Below, one piece after another: positions 1 to 8,786 of a stretch of 64,000 bases of DNA. The notes beneath the pieces were generated by a model. It was not told where the DNA came from and made no database searches. It worked only from the letters and a program-made list of their open reading frames with translations. A program made the translations under genes and the position numbers. The DNA is from an uncultured Lachnospiraceae bacterium (GTDB lineage Bacteria > Bacillota > Clostridia > Lachnospirales > Lachnospiraceae), in assembly GCA_910577015.1 (NCBI GenBank), contig CAJTKU010000002.1:62001-126000 (forward strand), given 5' to 3'. Each line of letters begins with the position of its first letter. Positions within the stretch are counted from its first letter, which is position 1.

Positions 1-1
1 T

Positions 2-1540
2 ATATATGTAGCGCCCGAAAGGCTGGCGACAGCCTCTTTTTTGTCGCTGCCGGAATACACGGAGATTGATTTGGTGGCGGTGGATGAAGCGCACTGTATT
101 TCCCAGTGGGGACAAAACTTCAGGCCCAGCTACCTGAAAATCGTGGACTTTGTGGAAAGGATTCCGAAGCGTCCCATCATTGCGGCGTTTACGGCGACGG
201 CAACGGAGATGGTAAAGCAGGACATTCTGTGCATTCTGGGCCTTAGCAATCCCCTTGTGACGGTCACCGGCTACGACAGGAAAAACCTGTTTTTTTCCGT
301 GGAAAAGCCGCAGAAAAAGATGGACGCGCTGACGCGTTATCTAAAAGCAAACAAGGACAAAAGCGGTATTATATACTGCAATACCCGCAAGCTGGTGGAA
401 GAAGTGTATGAAAGCCTGAACCGGCTTGGATTTCCGGTGACGAAATACCATGCGGGTCTGACGGACTCAGAGAGGAAAGAAAATCAGGACAAATTTATAT
501 ATGACGAGCTGCCGCTGATGGTGGCAACCAATGCCTTCGGTATGGGGATTGACAAGTCCAATGTGCGGTTTGTCATCCATTACAACATGCCGAAAGATAT
601 GGAGAGTTATTATCAGGAGGCGGGGCGTGCTGGCAGGGACGGGTTGGAAGCGGAATGCATCCTGTATTATGGCGGGCAGGATGTCCGCACCAACGAGTTT
701 TTAATCGGCAAACAAAACGAGCAGGACGAGCTTGACGAGGAGGACAGGCAGGCCGTGATGGAAAAGGAACTGGAGCGTCTCAGAAAGATGACGTTCTATT
801 GCTTTACCCACGACTGCCTCAGGGATTATATCTTAAAATATTTTGGAGAATATGGCTCTGTGTATTGCGGGAAATGCTCCAACTGCCTGACGGAATTTGA
901 GGAGATTGACGTGACGGAGGATGCCGCGGTTTTGTTCCGGCTCATTAGGACGAGCGGCAGCAGGTACGGCATCAGTGCCATTGTGGACGCCGTCCATGGA
1001 AACAACAATGAGAAAATAAGAAAATACCGTTTGCAGGAAAATCCATATTACGGGCAGCTTGCCCGGACTTCGGTATTCCGAATCCGGCAGGTTGTCAACG
1101 AACTTCTGCTGCAGGATTTTCTCTTGCTGACGCCGGATGAATACCCGGTTCTGAAAATCACCCGGAAAGCGTATGACTGGCTGGAAGACGGTAACGGACC
1201 GGAAAAGATTGTATTGAAGCTGCCAAAGCAAACCCCTGCCTCCGATACAAAAAGCGGCAAAGCCAAATCTGCGGCCAAAGGAAGCGTACAGGGGGCAAAA
1301 TATCCCGACTTGTTTGAAAAACTCCGGGCGCTGCGCATGGAGCTGGCGAGGAGGGACCATGTTCCACCCTACATTGTTTTTACCGACAAAACCTTAAATG
1401 AAATGAGCGCCTATCTTCCCGATACAAAGGAGAAAATGCTTCAGATTGGCGGGGTGGGAAACCATAAATATGAAAAATACGGTAAGGATTTTGAGCAGGT
1501 TATCAGGGAATATTGTAAGGCAGTAACCGTAGATGAATAG
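2..1540 (+). CDS. recQ: ATP-dependent DNA helicase RecQ, 3' part (cut by left edge)
   Basis: RecQ is a 3'-5' superfamily 2 DNA helicase used in recombinational repair. The frame is open from base 2 and already encodes the YVAPERL motif, so the true start and Walker A lie outside the window. The visible 512 residues hold the DEAH box (bases 83-94), the QEAGRAGRDG arginine-finger motif near base 615, a cysteine cluster of the zinc-binding subdomain (bases about 800-890), a winged-helix region, and a C-terminal HRDC domain from about base 1300. The gene stops three bases before the next reading frame, suggesting co-transcription with ybaK. Assignment is firm. Nothing looks broken in the visible part. 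Confidence 0.96.
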   Translation: MYVAPERLATASFLSLPEYTEIDLVAVDEAHCISQWGQNFRPSYLKIVDFVERIPKRPIIAAFTATATEMVKQDILCILGLSNPLVTVTGYDRKNLFFSVEKPQKKMDALTRYLKANKDKSGIIYCNTRKLVEEVYESLNRLGFPVTKYHAGLTDSERKENQDKFIYDELPLMVATNAFGMGIDKSNVRFVIHYNMPKDMESYYQEAGRAGRDGLEAECILYYGGQDVRTNEFLIGKQNEQDELDEEDRQAVMEKELERLRKMTFYCFTHDCLRDYILKYFGEYGSVYCGKCSNCLTEFEEIDVTEDAAVLFRLIRTSGSRYGISAIVDAVHGNNNEKIRKYRLQENPYYGQLARTSVFRIRQVVNELLLQDFLLLTPDEYPVLKITRKAYDWLEDGNGPEKIVLKLPKQTPASDTKSGKAKSAAKGSVQGAKYPDLFEKLRALRMELARRDHVPPYIVFTDKTLNEMSAYLPDTKEKMLQIGGVGNHKYEKYGKDFEQVIREYCKAVTVDE

Positions 1541-1561
1541 TTCATGAAAGGGGACTTTTCC

Positions 1562-2050
1562 ATGTCAGCAAAGAAAAAAGAAGTCAAGACCAACGCCATG
1601 CGGATTCTGGAATCCATGAAGATTCCCTTTCTGCATTATACATATGAATGCGACGAGTTTATTGACGGTATCCAGATAGCGGAAAAACTGGGGCTGCCCC
1701 ATGAAAAGGTGTATAAGACCCTTGTGACTGTGGGAAACAGCAGGAATTATTTTGTGTTTGTCATCCCTATTGCAAAGGAGCTGGATTTAAAAACAGCCGC
1801 CCGCAGCGTAGGGGAAAAGAGCGTGGAGATGATTCATGTTAAGGACATCAATGCCATTACCGGCTACATACGGGGTGGCTGCACTGCCGTCGGCATGAAA
1901 AAGCAGTATGTCACCCGTATTGACAGTAGCGCAGATGGCATGGAAAAAATCATTGTAAGCGGCGGCCGCATCGGTTCCCAGCTTGAACTTGCGCCAAAGG
2001 ATTTGGCACGGGCGTGCGGGGCGGAATTTGCGGATGTTGTCAGGCATTGA
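1562..2050 (+). CDS. ybaK: Cys-tRNA(Pro)/Cys-tRNA(Cys) deacylase, YbaK/EbsC family
   Basis: A 162-residue single-domain protein of the YbaK/aminoacyl-tRNA editing family, which hydrolyses Cys mischarged on tRNA(Pro). Family features seen are the N-terminal helical stretch leading into HEKVYKTLV, the internal LDLKTAARSVGEKSVEM segment and a GCTAVGMKK loop; total length is normal. I chose the ATG at 1562 because GAAAGGGG lies about ten bases upstream; the earlier in-frame ATG at 1544 has no ribosome-binding site. It follows recQ by 21 bases and precedes a LytTR regulator by 18 bases. ProRS (proS) is encoded elsewhere in the window, so the editing partner is present in the genome. Family assignment is strong; exact substrate is inferred from the family. 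Confidence 0.9.
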   Translation: MSAKKKEVKTNAMRILESMKIPFLHYTYECDEFIDGIQIAEKLGLPHEKVYKTLVTVGNSRNYFVFVIPIAKELDLKTAARSVGEKSVEMIHVKDINAITGYIRGGCTAVGMKKQYVTRIDSSADGMEKIIVSGGRIGSQLELAPKDLARACGAEFADVVRH

Positions 2051-2068
2051 AAAGCGAGGTACTTCCCT

Positions 2069-2764
2069 ATGAGAATCCATATCAGCATCTGTGACGATGA
2101 CCCCGTATGGCGCGGACAGCTTGCGGCAATGGCGGGCAGGTGGGCAAAAAGCCGGGAATATGCGATACAGATAAACGAGTTTGAAAGTGCGGAGGAGTTT
2201 TTGTTCAAGGAGGCGGATAAAGGCACGGATATCCTGCTTCTGGATGTGGAAATGAAGGAAATGAACGGGGTGGAACTGGCGGCAAAGGTGCGCCGCCGGA
2301 ATAAGGAAATCCAGATTGTATTTGTTACGGGGTATCTCGAATACATTCAGGACGGGTATGAAGTGGAGGCGCTCCATTACCTGTTAAAGCCGGTTACGCA
2401 TGAAAAGCTTTGTGAGGTGCTTGAGCGTGCGGTGAAAAAGCTTTCTTCCCAGGATAAGTCGCTGGTGCTTACGGTTCATGGGGAAACGGTGCGGATTCCC
2501 CTGCATGAAATACGGTATGTGGAGGTCCGGAAAAATTATGTGACGCTCCACGCCAAAGAAGAAATAGAGGTCAGGCTTACCCTGCAGGAGCTGGAAAAAA
2601 ATCTGGACGACAGCTTTGAGCGTGCGGGCAGGTCCTATATTGTAAATCTGAGATTTATAAAGCGTATCACAAAAAAAGAGATTATCCTGAACGACGGGCA
2701 GGAAATCCCGCTTTCCAGAGGAATGTATGATAAGATAAATCAGGCTGTGATACGTTATTTTTAA
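2069..2764 (+). CDS. LytTR-family response regulator
   Basis: A 231-residue response regulator of AgrA/ComE/VirR architecture. The receiver domain occupies about residues 1-120, with the acidic triad at D9-D11, phospho-acceptor D59 (in LLLDVEM) and the conserved Lys in LLKPV. A LytTR DNA-binding domain fills about residues 130-231 (RYVEVRKNYVTLH, then SFERAGRSYIVNLRFI). Such regulators bind paired direct repeats about 21 bases apart. It is followed after 18 bases by its probable cognate GHKL kinase and then by two ABC exporter genes whose promoter carries a candidate repeat pair. I infer that it activates those exporters. The family call is secure; the signal is unknown. Confidence 0.93.
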   Translation: MRIHISICDDDPVWRGQLAAMAGRWAKSREYAIQINEFESAEEFLFKEADKGTDILLLDVEMKEMNGVELAAKVRRRNKEIQIVFVTGYLEYIQDGYEVEALHYLLKPVTHEKLCEVLERAVKKLSSQDKSLVLTVHGETVRIPLHEIRYVEVRKNYVTLHAKEEIEVRLTLQELEKNLDDSFERAGRSYIVNLRFIKRITKKEIILNDGQEIPLSRGMYDKINQAVIRYF

Positions 2765-2782
2765 CGGGGAAGGGGAAGAGTA

Positions 2783-3445
2783 ATGTCATTGCTGTCAAAG
2801 TATGTCAATAAACAGCTTTCCGCTTATCAGAATGAACTGATACAGACGCATTATGCCGAGGTGGAAAATATGTACCGGCAGATGCGCGGATGGCGGCACG
2901 ATTACCGGAACCACATTCAGGTGATGAAAAGCTATGCGGCAGCAGGGGATATGGACGCGCTGAAGCATTATCTGGAGGAACTGGATGCGGATTTGTCTAC
3001 AGTTGACACTGTTGTCAGAACAGGAAATCGGATGACGGACGCCATATTGAACAGCAAGATTTCGCTGGCACATTCTAAAAATATTACTGTGACTGCGGAT
3101 GCGCATGTGCCGGTGGCGTTGAAGACATCGGAAATCGATTTGTGCATCATTATCGGCAATCTGTTTGATAATGCCATCGAAGCAAGCATGAAGCTGCCGG
3201 AGGACAAGCGTATGATACGCATCTATATGGACATGAAAAATACGCAGCTCTATATGTCCTTCACCAACCTGACAGCCACGGGAAAGCAGAAAAAGACAGG
3301 CAACCGTTTCCGCACCACGAAAGGGGCGGAGCATGGATTTGGACTTGTCAGGATAGACAGCATTGTAGAGCGGTATCACGGCTATCTGAGCAGGAACAGT
3401 GAAGAGGGAGCTTTTACCACGGAAATACTGCTTCCGCAGGAATGA
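2783..3445 (+). CDS. GHKL-domain sensor histidine kinase, soluble (no sensor region)
   Basis: A 220-residue protein that is almost only a kinase core. The DHp-like helix carries WRHDYRNH with the candidate phospho-acceptor His39, followed by an N box (NLFDNAIEA, near residue 130) and a G box (GFGLVRI, near residue 190). AgrC-like kinases that pair with LytTR regulators usually have five to seven N-terminal membrane segments; here none is present, and the frame begins just upstream of the kinase helix behind GGGGAAGGGGAAG. It may be a soluble kinase fed by another input or a natural truncation. The coding frame is intact and follows the regulator after 18 bases. Confidence 0.88.
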   Translation: MSLLSKYVNKQLSAYQNELIQTHYAEVENMYRQMRGWRHDYRNHIQVMKSYAAAGDMDALKHYLEELDADLSTVDTVVRTGNRMTDAILNSKISLAHSKNITVTADAHVPVALKTSEIDLCIIIGNLFDNAIEASMKLPEDKRMIRIYMDMKNTQLYMSFTNLTATGKQKKTGNRFRTTKGAEHGFGLVRIDSIVERYHGYLSRNSEEGAFTTEILLPQE

Positions 3446-3475
3446 GGAAAAAGATACAAAGTAATTTATAAATTT

Positions 3476-3536
3476 GTCCCCGTAAGTGTGCAGTTCGTCC
3501 CCGGATTGCGCACTTTATTATTGCAGCGGTTATACT
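3476..3536 (+). promoter_or_regulatory. Promoter with candidate LytTR direct repeats upstream of the ABC exporter pair
   Basis: Two copies of GTCCCCG begin at 3476 and 3497, exactly 21 bases apart, each followed by a TGTGCA/TGCGCA-like tail; CAGTT (3491-3495) lies just before the second copy. Spacing of two helical turns is the hallmark of LytTR regulator sites. A good -10 (TATACT, 3531-3536) follows, with only a poor -35 (TTGCGC), as expected for an activator-dependent promoter. Binding by the adjacent regulator is inference. Confidence 0.55.
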
Positions 3537-3587
3537 GAATATCGTGACGACATAATAAATTTGCAATGCTTGGGAATGGAGGAAACG

Positions 3588-5426
3588 ATGACGACAGAAA
3601 AGAAAACAAGGTACGGCATGTGGAGCAATACCTGTTATATGCTGGACATGGCAAGACGAAAATGTCCGAGCGTGCCGGTGTTTGTTTGCGCGCTGGCAGT
3701 TCTTGACATAATCATGAACCTGCTTGGGCTTTTTGTGGTTCCTGTCATATTGGGGACGGTAGAGACGCAGGCGCCGCTTAGGAAGCTGGTGGGAATTATA
3801 TTATTTTTTGCGCTTGGAATGTTGGTAACAGGGGCGCTTACGGCATATATAAAATGTAACCAGTGTCATGGAAAGATAACGGTGCGTGTGAACATCATAA
3901 TGGATATTATGGACAAAACAAACCGTACTTCTTTTCCCAATACATTGAAACAGGATTTCTTAAACATGGAAGAAAAGGCCATGCAGGCGTCCCGAAGCAA
4001 TGCCGACGCTGCGGAAGCAATCTGGGAAACGCTTATGGGGTTATTGAAGAGTATTTTCGGTCTTCTGCTGTATCTGTTTTTCCTTTCGCGGATAAACATT
4101 TGGGTACTTGTCTTAACGGCTGCGATAACGCTGGCAGGCTATGAGGTGACAAGGAAAGCGGACGCATGGGCGCATCGGCGTGAAAAAGAAAAGACGACGC
4201 TTTTCCATAAGCTGGGTTATATCAACAACAGGGCGCAAAATCTCGCATGTGCAAAAGATATCCGCATATACGGCATGAAAGAATGGCTTCTGGGGCTGTA
4301 CAACCGTTTTATAGGACAGCTTGCCGGGTTTTATGCCCGCAGGGCAAAGGTATACCTCGGAAAGGATGTGGCGGTGGCTCTCATGGATTTCCTGAAGGGG
4401 GGAGCCGCCTATTTTTATCTGATACATCTGGCTTTACAAGGAAGTATCGGAGCCGCGGAATTTTTATTTTATTTCTCTGCAATCAGCGGTTTTACCGCAT
4501 GGGTAACGGACATACTGTCGGGAATGTCCCATCTCTATAAACAAAGCCTGTATATTTCCGATATCAGGGAATTTATAGAGTATGAGGAACCGTTTCTCTT
4601 TGAGGAGGGAGAAAAGCTTGAGCCGATAAAAGAAAATCAGTATGAAATAGAACTGGAGCATGTCAGCTTCCGGTATCCGTCTGCTGAAAAGGATACGTTA
4701 CATGACGTATGTCTCACGGTTCATCAAGGAGAAAAGCTTGCGGTAGTGGGTTTAAATGGCGCAGGAAAGACAACCCTGGTAAAATTAATTTGCGGATTCC
4801 TTGAGCCCACCGAAGGACGGGTGCTGTTAAATGGGGAGGACATCAAAAAGTATAACAGAAGAGATTATTACAGGCATTTTTCAGCGGTTTTTCAGGACTT
4901 TTCCATACTTCCCGGCAGTATTGCCCTGAATGTGTCGCAGGCGGATGACGACATTGATATGGAAAAGGTAAAGAATTGTATTGAAAAAGCAGGGCTGAAG
5001 GAAATGACAGAAAGCCTGCCCGGTAAATATGATGCCTATCTGGAAAAAAGGGTTTATGAAGAGGCAGTTGATTTGTCAGGAGGAGAGATGCAGCGTCTGA
5101 TGCTGGCCCGGGCGCTTTATAAGGAAGCCCCTGTTATTATACTGGATGAACCGACCGCTGCGCTGGACCCATTGGCGGAAAGCGATATGTACAGGAGGTA
5201 TCATGAACTGACAGGCGGCTGTACTTCCGTTTATATTTCGCACCGGCTGGCCTCCACCCGCTTCTGCGACAGGATAATTTTGCTGGAGAATGGAGAAATC
5301 AGGGAAGAAGGAGGGCATGAAAGCCTGCTTGCGGCAGGCGGGGAATACGCCCGCCTGTATGAGGTGCAGAGCCGTTATTACCGGGAAAAAAGTGTGGAGG
5401 GAGGCGTTTGCGGTGAAAAAAGATAA
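3588..5426 (+). CDS. ABC exporter half-transporter (membrane domain + ATPase), subunit 1
   Basis: A 612-residue fused exporter. The N-terminal part (about residues 25-330) holds roughly six hydrophobic segments; the C-terminal ATPase has Walker A GLNGAGKTT (about residue 386), signature LSGGEMQR (about 497) and Walker B VIILDEPTAALD (about 516), followed by the H-loop in ISHRLAST. The ATG at 3588 is preceded by GGAGGA five bases away; longer in-frame starts lack such a site. The gene overlaps the following exporter gene by 14 bases, so the two are translationally coupled and probably form a heterodimer. In LytTR settings such pairs usually export peptides or confer peptide resistance; no substrate peptide gene was recognised here. 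Confidence 0.9.
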   Translation: MTTEKKTRYGMWSNTCYMLDMARRKCPSVPVFVCALAVLDIIMNLLGLFVVPVILGTVETQAPLRKLVGIILFFALGMLVTGALTAYIKCNQCHGKITVRVNIIMDIMDKTNRTSFPNTLKQDFLNMEEKAMQASRSNADAAEAIWETLMGLLKSIFGLLLYLFFLSRINIWVLVLTAAITLAGYEVTRKADAWAHRREKEKTTLFHKLGYINNRAQNLACAKDIRIYGMKEWLLGLYNRFIGQLAGFYARRAKVYLGKDVAVALMDFLKGGAAYFYLIHLALQGSIGAAEFLFYFSAISGFTAWVTDILSGMSHLYKQSLYISDIREFIEYEEPFLFEEGEKLEPIKENQYEIELEHVSFRYPSAEKDTLHDVCLTVHQGEKLAVVGLNGAGKTTLVKLICGFLEPTEGRVLLNGEDIKKYNRRDYYRHFSAVFQDFSILPGSIALNVSQADDDIDMEKVKNCIEKAGLKEMTESLPGKYDAYLEKRVYEEAVDLSGGEMQRLMLARALYKEAPVIILDEPTAALDPLAESDMYRRYHELTGGCTSVYISHRLASTRFCDRIILLENGEIREEGGHESLLAAGGEYARLYEVQSRYYREKSVEGGVCGEKR

Positions 5427-7326
5427 GCTGTCATGGAAAGAGGGGTTGCGTTTAAACGGCAGGGCTGCCCGGCTCTTATGGAAAAACTATCCGCAGGTCT
5501 TTATATCGGATGCATTAAAGGAAGTTTTTTCCACGTTGATTCCCTTTGTCAATATCTGGTTTTCCGCGCGCATTATCGGGGAACTGGCGGGGGCAAGGAA
5601 CCGGGAAACTCTCATTTACATGATTTTGATATTGCTGCTTGCAAACCTGCTTCTTTCTGTTTTGAGAGCCGCGTTTGTCCGGTGGAATGAAACGGCGCTT
5701 TGGGTGGCATATAGAAGTAAAGAAACATTATTTGATGAGAAGCTGCTTTCCATGGATTTTGCAACATTGGATAACTCTCATACAAGAGATTTGTTTTTAA
5801 AAATAAAGCAAAACGAAAGCTGGTCTGACTGGGGTTTCCCGAGAATGTTAAGGTATGCGGGCTCTCTGGTAAAGGCGGTAATCGGCATCTGCGGCACACT
5901 TGCCCTGACATGGAACTTATTTTTACTGCAGGTACCGGAAGGGGCGGGAGGCCTTAGTGTCCTGAACAGCCCGGTTGTAAATATAGTTATGATAGCGCTG
6001 ATGTTTGCGGCCGTTATCCTTTCGCCTGCAATAAGCAAAAAATCCATGGATTATTGGACAAATTATTCTGAGGAGGCCCGGTTTGGCAACCGTATTTTTA
6101 CCTTTTATACCTATTATTTTGGCATCTATGAGCGGCGCCGCGCCCTTGATGCGCGCATGTACAGGCAGGATATTATATGCAGGAACAATATGGAAAAAGG
6201 AGATATGTTTGGGATAAAATCACCCATAGCGGCATTGGCAAGAGGTCCCATGGGAATGCTGTCCGCAGCTGCTGACACGGTAAGCCGGATTTTTACGGGA
6301 GCGGTGTATTTGTTTGTCTGCATAAAGGCATGGGCAGGCGCGTTCGGCGTGGGGGAAGTGACCCAGTACATCAGCGCCATCACCATGCTTTACGGAAGCC
6401 TTGCCCTGTTTTTGCGCACCGTGGGGGAAATGCAGACAAACGCTTCTTTTGTAAAGGATATCCTGGATTTTCTGGATATTCCCGACGATATGTATAAGGG
6501 CAGCCTTACGGTGGAGAAAAGGAACGACTGCAAATATGAGGTAGAATTTTGCAATGTCAGCTTCCGATACCCGAACACAGAGGAATATGCGCTTAAAAAT
6601 GTATCCCTGCGGTTTCGGATTGGGGAAAAACTCGCCGTGGTGGGGGAAAACGGTTCCGGCAAAACGACCTTGATTAAGCTTCTGTGCAGGCTGTACGACC
6701 CGACAGAAGGGGAAATACGCCTGAACGGGATAGACATCAGGAAATACGATTACAAAGAATATATGTCCGTCTTTTCGGTGGTCTTTCAGGATTTTGCGTT
6801 GTTTGCTTTTTCCCTCGGACAGAATGTGGCTGCCACGGAGCAGTACGATGAAATAAAAGTGAAAAAATGTTTGAAGGAAGCGGGACTGGAGGAAAGGATT
6901 ACTTGTATGAAGAGCGGTCTTGAAACATATCTTTATAAAGACTTTGACGAGGAAGGTGTGGAAATTTCCGGAGGGGAGGCACAGAAAATTGCCATTGCCA
7001 GGGCGCTATACAAGAATGCAGGATTTTTGATTCTGGATGAACCGACGGCGGCCCTTGACCCGGTTGCCGAATATGAAATTTATACCAAATTCGGGAAAAT
7101 CGTGGGCGGTCGGACAGCCATCTACATCAGCCACCGGCTGGCTTCCTGCCGCTTCTGCGATGAAATCGTGGTTTTCGATAAGGGAAGGATATGTCAGCGC
7201 GGCAGCCATGAAAACCTGCTTGCAGACACGGGGGGAAAATACTATGCGCTCTGGAATGCGCAGGCGCAGTACTATAAGTCTCCGGCAGCCGCAATGCTAA
7301 ATGCGGAAACTTCAGGAATAAAGTGA
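5413..7326 (+). CDS. ABC exporter half-transporter, subunit 2
   Basis: A 637-residue membrane-ATPase fusion, paralogous to the preceding gene. Hydrophobic helices fill about residues 20-350; Walker A is GENGSGKTT (about 411), signature ISGGEAQK (about 518), Walker B LILDEPTAALD, then ISHRLASC. A GTG start at 5413 is chosen because GGAGGGA lies about ten bases upstream and because translation then overlaps the first subunit by only 14 bases; an ATG at 5290 would give a long non-homologous extension lying inside the upstream ATPase. Both ATPases have intact catalytic Glu residues after Walker B, so no site looks degenerate. The heterodimer and its substrate are inferred. Confidence 0.9.
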   Translation: MKKDKLSWKEGLRLNGRAARLLWKNYPQVFISDALKEVFSTLIPFVNIWFSARIIGELAGARNRETLIYMILILLLANLLLSVLRAAFVRWNETALWVAYRSKETLFDEKLLSMDFATLDNSHTRDLFLKIKQNESWSDWGFPRMLRYAGSLVKAVIGICGTLALTWNLFLLQVPEGAGGLSVLNSPVVNIVMIALMFAAVILSPAISKKSMDYWTNYSEEARFGNRIFTFYTYYFGIYERRRALDARMYRQDIICRNNMEKGDMFGIKSPIAALARGPMGMLSAAADTVSRIFTGAVYLFVCIKAWAGAFGVGEVTQYISAITMLYGSLALFLRTVGEMQTNASFVKDILDFLDIPDDMYKGSLTVEKRNDCKYEVEFCNVSFRYPNTEEYALKNVSLRFRIGEKLAVVGENGSGKTTLIKLLCRLYDPTEGEIRLNGIDIRKYDYKEYMSVFSVVFQDFALFAFSLGQNVAATEQYDEIKVKKCLKEAGLEERITCMKSGLETYLYKDFDEEGVEISGGEAQKIAIARALYKNAGFLILDEPTAALDPVAEYEIYTKFGKIVGGRTAIYISHRLASCRFCDEIVVFDKGRICQRGSHENLLADTGGKYYALWNAQAQYYKSPAAAMLNAETSGIK

Positions 7327-7327
7327 A

Positions 7328-7356
7328 TTGAATCCATGAAATAATAATGATATGAT
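7328..7356 (+). promoter_or_regulatory. Candidate sigma-A promoter for ccdA-tlpA
   Basis: TTGAAT (7328-7333) and TATGAT (7351-7356) are separated by 17 bases, immediately after the stop of the second exporter gene (7326). It would give a leader of about 40 bases before the ccdA start at 7403. Confidence 0.6.
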
Positions 7357-7402
7357 TAGAATGATTATGAACCCATCATGTCATAACGGAAAGGAACTTA
7401 CG

Positions 7403-8074
7403 ATGCAGTATTTTATTGCTTTTCTGGAAGGAATTATTACTTTTGTGTCCCCGTGCCTGTTACCCATGCTTCCGGTGTATATTTCTTACTTTGCAAACGG
7501 TGAAAATGACAGGAAGCGGACCATGTACAATGCGGCGGCGTTTGTGGCGGGATTTACGGTTGTTTTTCTGGCGCTGGGTGCGTTTGCAGGGACAGTGGGA
7601 GCCGCCCTGCAAAGATACAGAACGGGGGTCAATCTGGTTACGGGCGGAATCGTGGTGGTTCTGGGTCTTAATTTCAGCGGGCTTTTGCGAATTGGATTTC
7701 TCAACATGACAAAGAAACTGGATGTAGAAGTGAAAACGGAGAATGTTTTTTCCACATTTTTATTTGGCATGGTGTTTTCCATCGGCTGGACGCCGTGTGT
7801 GGGCGCTTTTCTGGGTTCCGCGCTGATGCTGGCGTCCGCGCAGGATACAATGGCCAAAGGGCTTCTGATGCTGTTTGTGTATTCCATGGGTCTTGGGATT
7901 CCCTTCTTTATCAGTGCGCTTCTTCTGGACAGATTAAAGGGAACGTTTCAGTTCATCAAGAAACATTATGTGTGGATTAACAGGATTGCGGGGATTTTTC
8001 TTATCATTGTGGGTATCAGCATGATGACGGGATGGTTTGGGAGACTGCTGTCTGTTTTAGGAGGTATTGGATGA
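7403..8074 (+). CDS. ccdA: Cytochrome c biogenesis protein CcdA-type thiol:disulfide transmembrane transporter
   Basis: A 223-residue six-helix membrane protein that passes reducing equivalents from cytoplasmic thioredoxin to an outside thioredoxin-like partner. The two redox cysteines sit in the conserved contexts SPCLLPMLPVY (C18) and IGWTPCVGAFLG (C132). The ATG at 7403 follows GGAAAGGA; an upstream ATG at 7352 lies inside the promoter -10. Its stop overlaps the start of the TlpA-like gene (ATGA at 8071-8074), marking a functional pair. No cytochrome c genes are seen nearby, so a role in reducing exported thiol proteins is the likelier one. Thioredoxin is encoded at 53 kb. Confidence 0.92.
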   Translation: MQYFIAFLEGIITFVSPCLLPMLPVYISYFANGENDRKRTMYNAAAFVAGFTVVFLALGAFAGTVGAALQRYRTGVNLVTGGIVVVLGLNFSGLLRIGFLNMTKKLDVEVKTENVFSTFLFGMVFSIGWTPCVGAFLGSALMLASAQDTMAKGLLMLFVYSMGLGIPFFISALLLDRLKGTFQFIKKHYVWINRIAGIFLIIVGISMMTGWFGRLLSVLGGIG

Positions 8075-8745
8075 GAAAGTATGGTAAAGTGATAGCGGGA
8101 GTTCTTTTGCTGGTGATTGTGCTGGCAGGAAGCGGGGTGTTGTATCGGTATCTTGCCGGGCAGTATAAGGCGGGGGGATTGGCGGAGGCGGCCCCTGACA
8201 GGGAAGGGGAAAACCGGACGGGGGCTGAGCCTGACAGGGAAGGGGGAAATCAGACGGGGACGGACTCTGAAAGAGAAGAGGACGGGCAGACGGATGCCGC
8301 CGGGAGTGAGCAGGAGAAAGGAACGAATCCGGCGCCGGATTTTACGGTGGAAAACGGGGACGGGGAGCAGGTAAAGCTTTCGGATTTTAAAGGACGTCCC
8401 GTGGTGTTGAATTTCTGGGCAAGCTGGTGCGGGCCGTGCAAAAGTGAGATGCCGGGCTTTCAGAACCTGTATGACGATTACGGGGAGGAGGTCGCGTTTG
8501 TAATGGTAAACCTGACGGATGGCAGCCGGGAAACTACGGAGAGCGCCATGGCATTTGTGGAGGAACAGGGATATACTTTTCCTGTGTATTATGACGTGGA
8601 GCAGGAAGCGGCTGCTGCATACTACGTGAATTCCATACCGGCAACCTATTTTATTGACAGCGAGGGCAACCTAATTGCGTACGGTCTGGGGGCATTACAG
8701 GAGGAAGATGTGAAAACCGGGCTTGAAATGATTCTCGATGACTGA
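8071..8745 (+). CDS. TlpA/ResA-like membrane-anchored thioredoxin-fold protein
   Basis: A 224-residue extracytoplasmic thiol-disulfide protein. An N-terminal membrane anchor (about residues 6-26) is followed by a hydrophilic linker (about 30-85) made of imperfect PDREGEN-type repeats rich in Glu, Gly and Thr, then an AhpC/TSA-thioredoxin domain with the WCGPC active site (C120 and C123) and the cis-proline loop IPATYF. The start overlaps the ccdA stop by four bases and has GGAGGT upstream. CcdA is its obvious electron donor. The exact client is unknown. The low-complexity linker probably spaces the domain from the membrane and through the wall. Confidence 0.91.
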   Translation: MRKYGKVIAGVLLLVIVLAGSGVLYRYLAGQYKAGGLAEAAPDREGENRTGAEPDREGGNQTGTDSEREEDGQTDAAGSEQEKGTNPAPDFTVENGDGEQVKLSDFKGRPVVLNFWASWCGPCKSEMPGFQNLYDDYGEEVAFVMVNLTDGSRETTESAMAFVEEQGYTFPVYYDVEQEAAAAYYVNSIPATYFIDSEGNLIAYGLGALQEEDVKTGLEMILDD

Positions 8746-8786
8746 TAAAATGGTGAAAAAGATAATCAGAAAGGTATGGTATCGGG

